Of a stretch of 64,000 bases of DNA, positions 62,752 to 64,000 are shown one piece after another. The DNA lies in the NCBI RefSeq assembly GCF_900116535.1, contig NZ_FPAU01000007.1:62001-126000 (forward strand), in the 5' to 3' direction. A program made the translations under genes and the position numbers. The notes below the pieces were generated by a model, which had not been told where the DNA came from, did not search any database, and saw only the letters and a program-made list of their open reading frames with translations. Every line of letters begins with the position of its first letter. Within the stretch, counting starts at the first letter, position 1. This DNA is from Kosakonia arachidis (GTDB lineage: Bacteria > Pseudomonadota > Gammaproteobacteria > Enterobacterales > Enterobacteriaceae).

Positions 62752-63930
62752 TTAACGGGCGCTGGACGCTACCGCCTGGCTGTTGTCATGAAGAATTTTC
62801 GCCACCAGTTGATCGGCATTTTGCAGCGCGTTCTGGTACACATCGGTGGTAAAGCGCGGCGCGGCAACCGTTTTCTGTGGCAGCAGGTGACCTTCCGTAT
62901 CACGGATATCTACGCGGACAAACATTGATAGCCCCACGCGTAGCGGATGCTTCTGCATATCGTGCGGATCAAGCGTGATGCGCACCGGCAGACGCTGGAT
63001 GATCTTGATCCAGTTACCGCTGGCGTTCTGCGCGGGTAGCAGCGAGAAGGCGCTGCCGGTGCCGATACCGAGGCTCTCAATTACCCCATGGTATTCAACG
63101 CTATCGCCATAGAGATCGGCGGTCAGCGTCACTTTCTGCCCCAGCCGCATAGCGTCCATCTGGCTCTCTTTAAAGTTAGCATCCACCCAGACTTGATCCA
63201 GCGGCACAATCGACATCAACGTCGTGCCGGAATCAACCCGCATGCCAAGCTGCACCGCGCGTTTGGCAACAAAGCCGCTCACTGGCGCAATAATGGTGCT
63301 ACGGGCATTATCGAGGTAGCGCTGGCGCAGTGTGGCGACCGCACTTTTGATTTCCGGGTGGCTGTCGATCACCGTGTCATCGACCATCGCCAGATTGGTG
63401 GTTAACGCCTGCTGCGCCGCCGCCAAATCACTTTTCGCGGTGGTCACCGCATCGCGGTAATGCGCCAGATCCTCAGCCGCAACCGCTCCGCTGGCGAAGA
63501 TCTTTTGCCGACGTGCATAATCATTTTGCGCGGTTTGCAGCGCCACCTGTTTGGCTTCGACCTGCGCGCGATAGTTATCGGCGGTGCTGTAAAGCCCACG
63601 CACCTGGCGCACGGTGTTGGCAAGGTTGGCTTCCGCCTGTTGCAGGGCGATCTCCGTATCGCTCGGATCGAGTAGCACCAGCGGCTGCCCTTTTTCTACG
63701 TAATCGCCTTCATCAACGGCAACCTGAGTGACGGTACCGGCAATTTGCGGCGTCAGCGTTACCAGGTTGTCATTGACGTAGGCATCATCAGTCGTTTCGT
63801 AATAGCGGGCATACAAAAAGTACCAGACCAGACATCCTGCGGCGATCGCCAGCAAAATAAGGAACAGAATAGCGAAGTTGCGCTTACGTTTGCCCGGCGC
63901 ACGTTCGGCTTGTGCAGATGAAGTTTGCAT
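62752..63930 (-). CDS. HlyD-family membrane-fusion protein, EmrA-like
   Basis: 392 residues. N-terminal membrane anchor (FAILFLILLAIAAGCLVWYF), then a biotinyl-lipoyl and hairpin domain (TDDAYVNDNLVTLTPQIAGT; VDEGDYVEKGQPLVLLDPSD), and an exposed end matching EmrA (WVDANFKESQMDAMRLGQ; GTGSAFSLLPAQNASGNWIK). It links the EmrB-like permease to the outer membrane. The regulator normally upstream (emrR/mprA) is not within the last 70 bases of the window. Confidence 0.88.
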   Translation of the reverse strand: MQTSSAQAERAPGKRKRNFAILFLILLAIAAGCLVWYFLYARYYETTDDAYVNDNLVTLTPQIAGTVTQVAVDEGDYVEKGQPLVLLDPSDTEIALQQAEANLANTVRQVRGLYSTADNYRAQVEAKQVALQTAQNDYARRQKIFASGAVAAEDLAHYRDAVTTAKSDLAAAQQALTTNLAMVDDTVIDSHPEIKSAVATLRQRYLDNARSTIIAPVSGFVAKRAVQLGMRVDSGTTLMSIVPLDQVWVDANFKESQMDAMRLGQKVTLTADLYGDSVEYHGVIESLGIGTGSAFSLLPAQNASGNWIKIIQRLPVRITLDPHDMQKHPLRVGLSMFVRVDIRDTEGHLLPQKTVAAPRFTTDVYQNALQNADQLVAKILHDNSQAVASSAR

Positions 63931-64000
63931 CGTGAATACCTTGTTGGACAGCTTAGCGATGTGGGCGAGTTGCCTCGTCCGGCAACATTTTTATCAGTAA
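63931..64000. promoter_or_regulatory. Upstream region of the EmrAB-type operon (window edge)
   Basis: The last 70 bp hold no complete gene. A minus-strand frame ending MLPDEATRPHR-stop runs in from beyond the window but is too short to identify. The promoter of the pump operon is expected here or beyond. Confidence 0.3.

Noticed and set aside
63931-64000. End of an emrR/mprA gene at the window edge
   Set aside because: The partial minus-strand frame does not match the end of EmrR, and about 20 residues are too few for a call.

Overview
The window is a piece of a Gram-negative enterobacterial chromosome. Single-copy neighbours point to the Kosakonia/Enterobacter/Klebsiella part of the Enterobacteriaceae: yaiL, cybB, a yciGFE-katN block, an ERIC-length palindromic repeat, an EmrAB-type pump, and a BudC-type acetoin reductase beside a MalT/AcoK-type regulator. 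The genus assignment is inference. No rRNA, tRNA, CRISPR, intact prophage or insertion sequence was found. Most genes start with ATG behind a clear Shine-Dalgarno sequence.

Layout. (1) 1-10037 is a catabolic island: the tail of a DUF1028 gene, an ArgE-like M20 amidohydrolase, a PotA-type ATPase, a quinone oxidoreductase, a GST, an AroQ-fold protein with a changed active site and a 2-hydroxyacid dehydrogenase. A LysR regulator then faces the binding protein and two permeases of a polyamine-type ABC importer. The importer is split, with its only visible ATPase on the far side of the LysR gene. (2) 10166-16171 holds a flavin monooxygenase, an FMN 2-hydroxyacid dehydrogenase, yaiL, an RluA-type pseudouridine synthase, a cold-shock-domain protein, cytochrome b561 and a VIT-family transporter. 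(3) 16172-19110 is an AT-richer accessory patch: an EAL-domain remnant, a Mor-like (Mu-type) regulator, a RhiA-like protein and an unrecognised protein with a His/Cys cluster. (4) 19118-30803 is one leftward urea-use cluster, atzF-uca-gntR-urtABCDE. It has a urea importer and the ATP-dependent urea amidolyase route, with no urease genes in view.

(5) 31270-51242 reads as a general-stress and respiration region. It contains DUF3750, DUF421 and small hypothetical genes, phosphoketolase, a Cys-rich copper-binding protein, yciG-yciF-yciE-katN, and then two cyanide-insensitive bd-type oxidases arranged tail to tail. One oxidase is followed by a DUF2474 mini-protein. The other is translationally coupled to a soluble formate-dehydrogenase-like enzyme and a DUF1641 protein. 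After these come a 25-residue small ORF with a perfect ribosome site and its own terminator, a CinA-type amidase, a zinc alcohol dehydrogenase and a YghA-like SDR. (6) 51440-63930 holds a Na+/H+ antiporter, a secreted MetX-like hydrolase, a chemoreceptor, a GGDEF-tail remnant, an acetoin/diacetyl reductase, a large LuxR/MalT-type regulator, an MFS exporter and an EmrAB-type pump.

The best candidates for undescribed biology are the AroQ homologue that has lost the lid Arg and the active-site His inside an uncharacterised catabolic cluster, the Mor-like/RhiA-like/CHWHN locus, the fdh-DUF1641-cio operon, and the 25-aa small protein.
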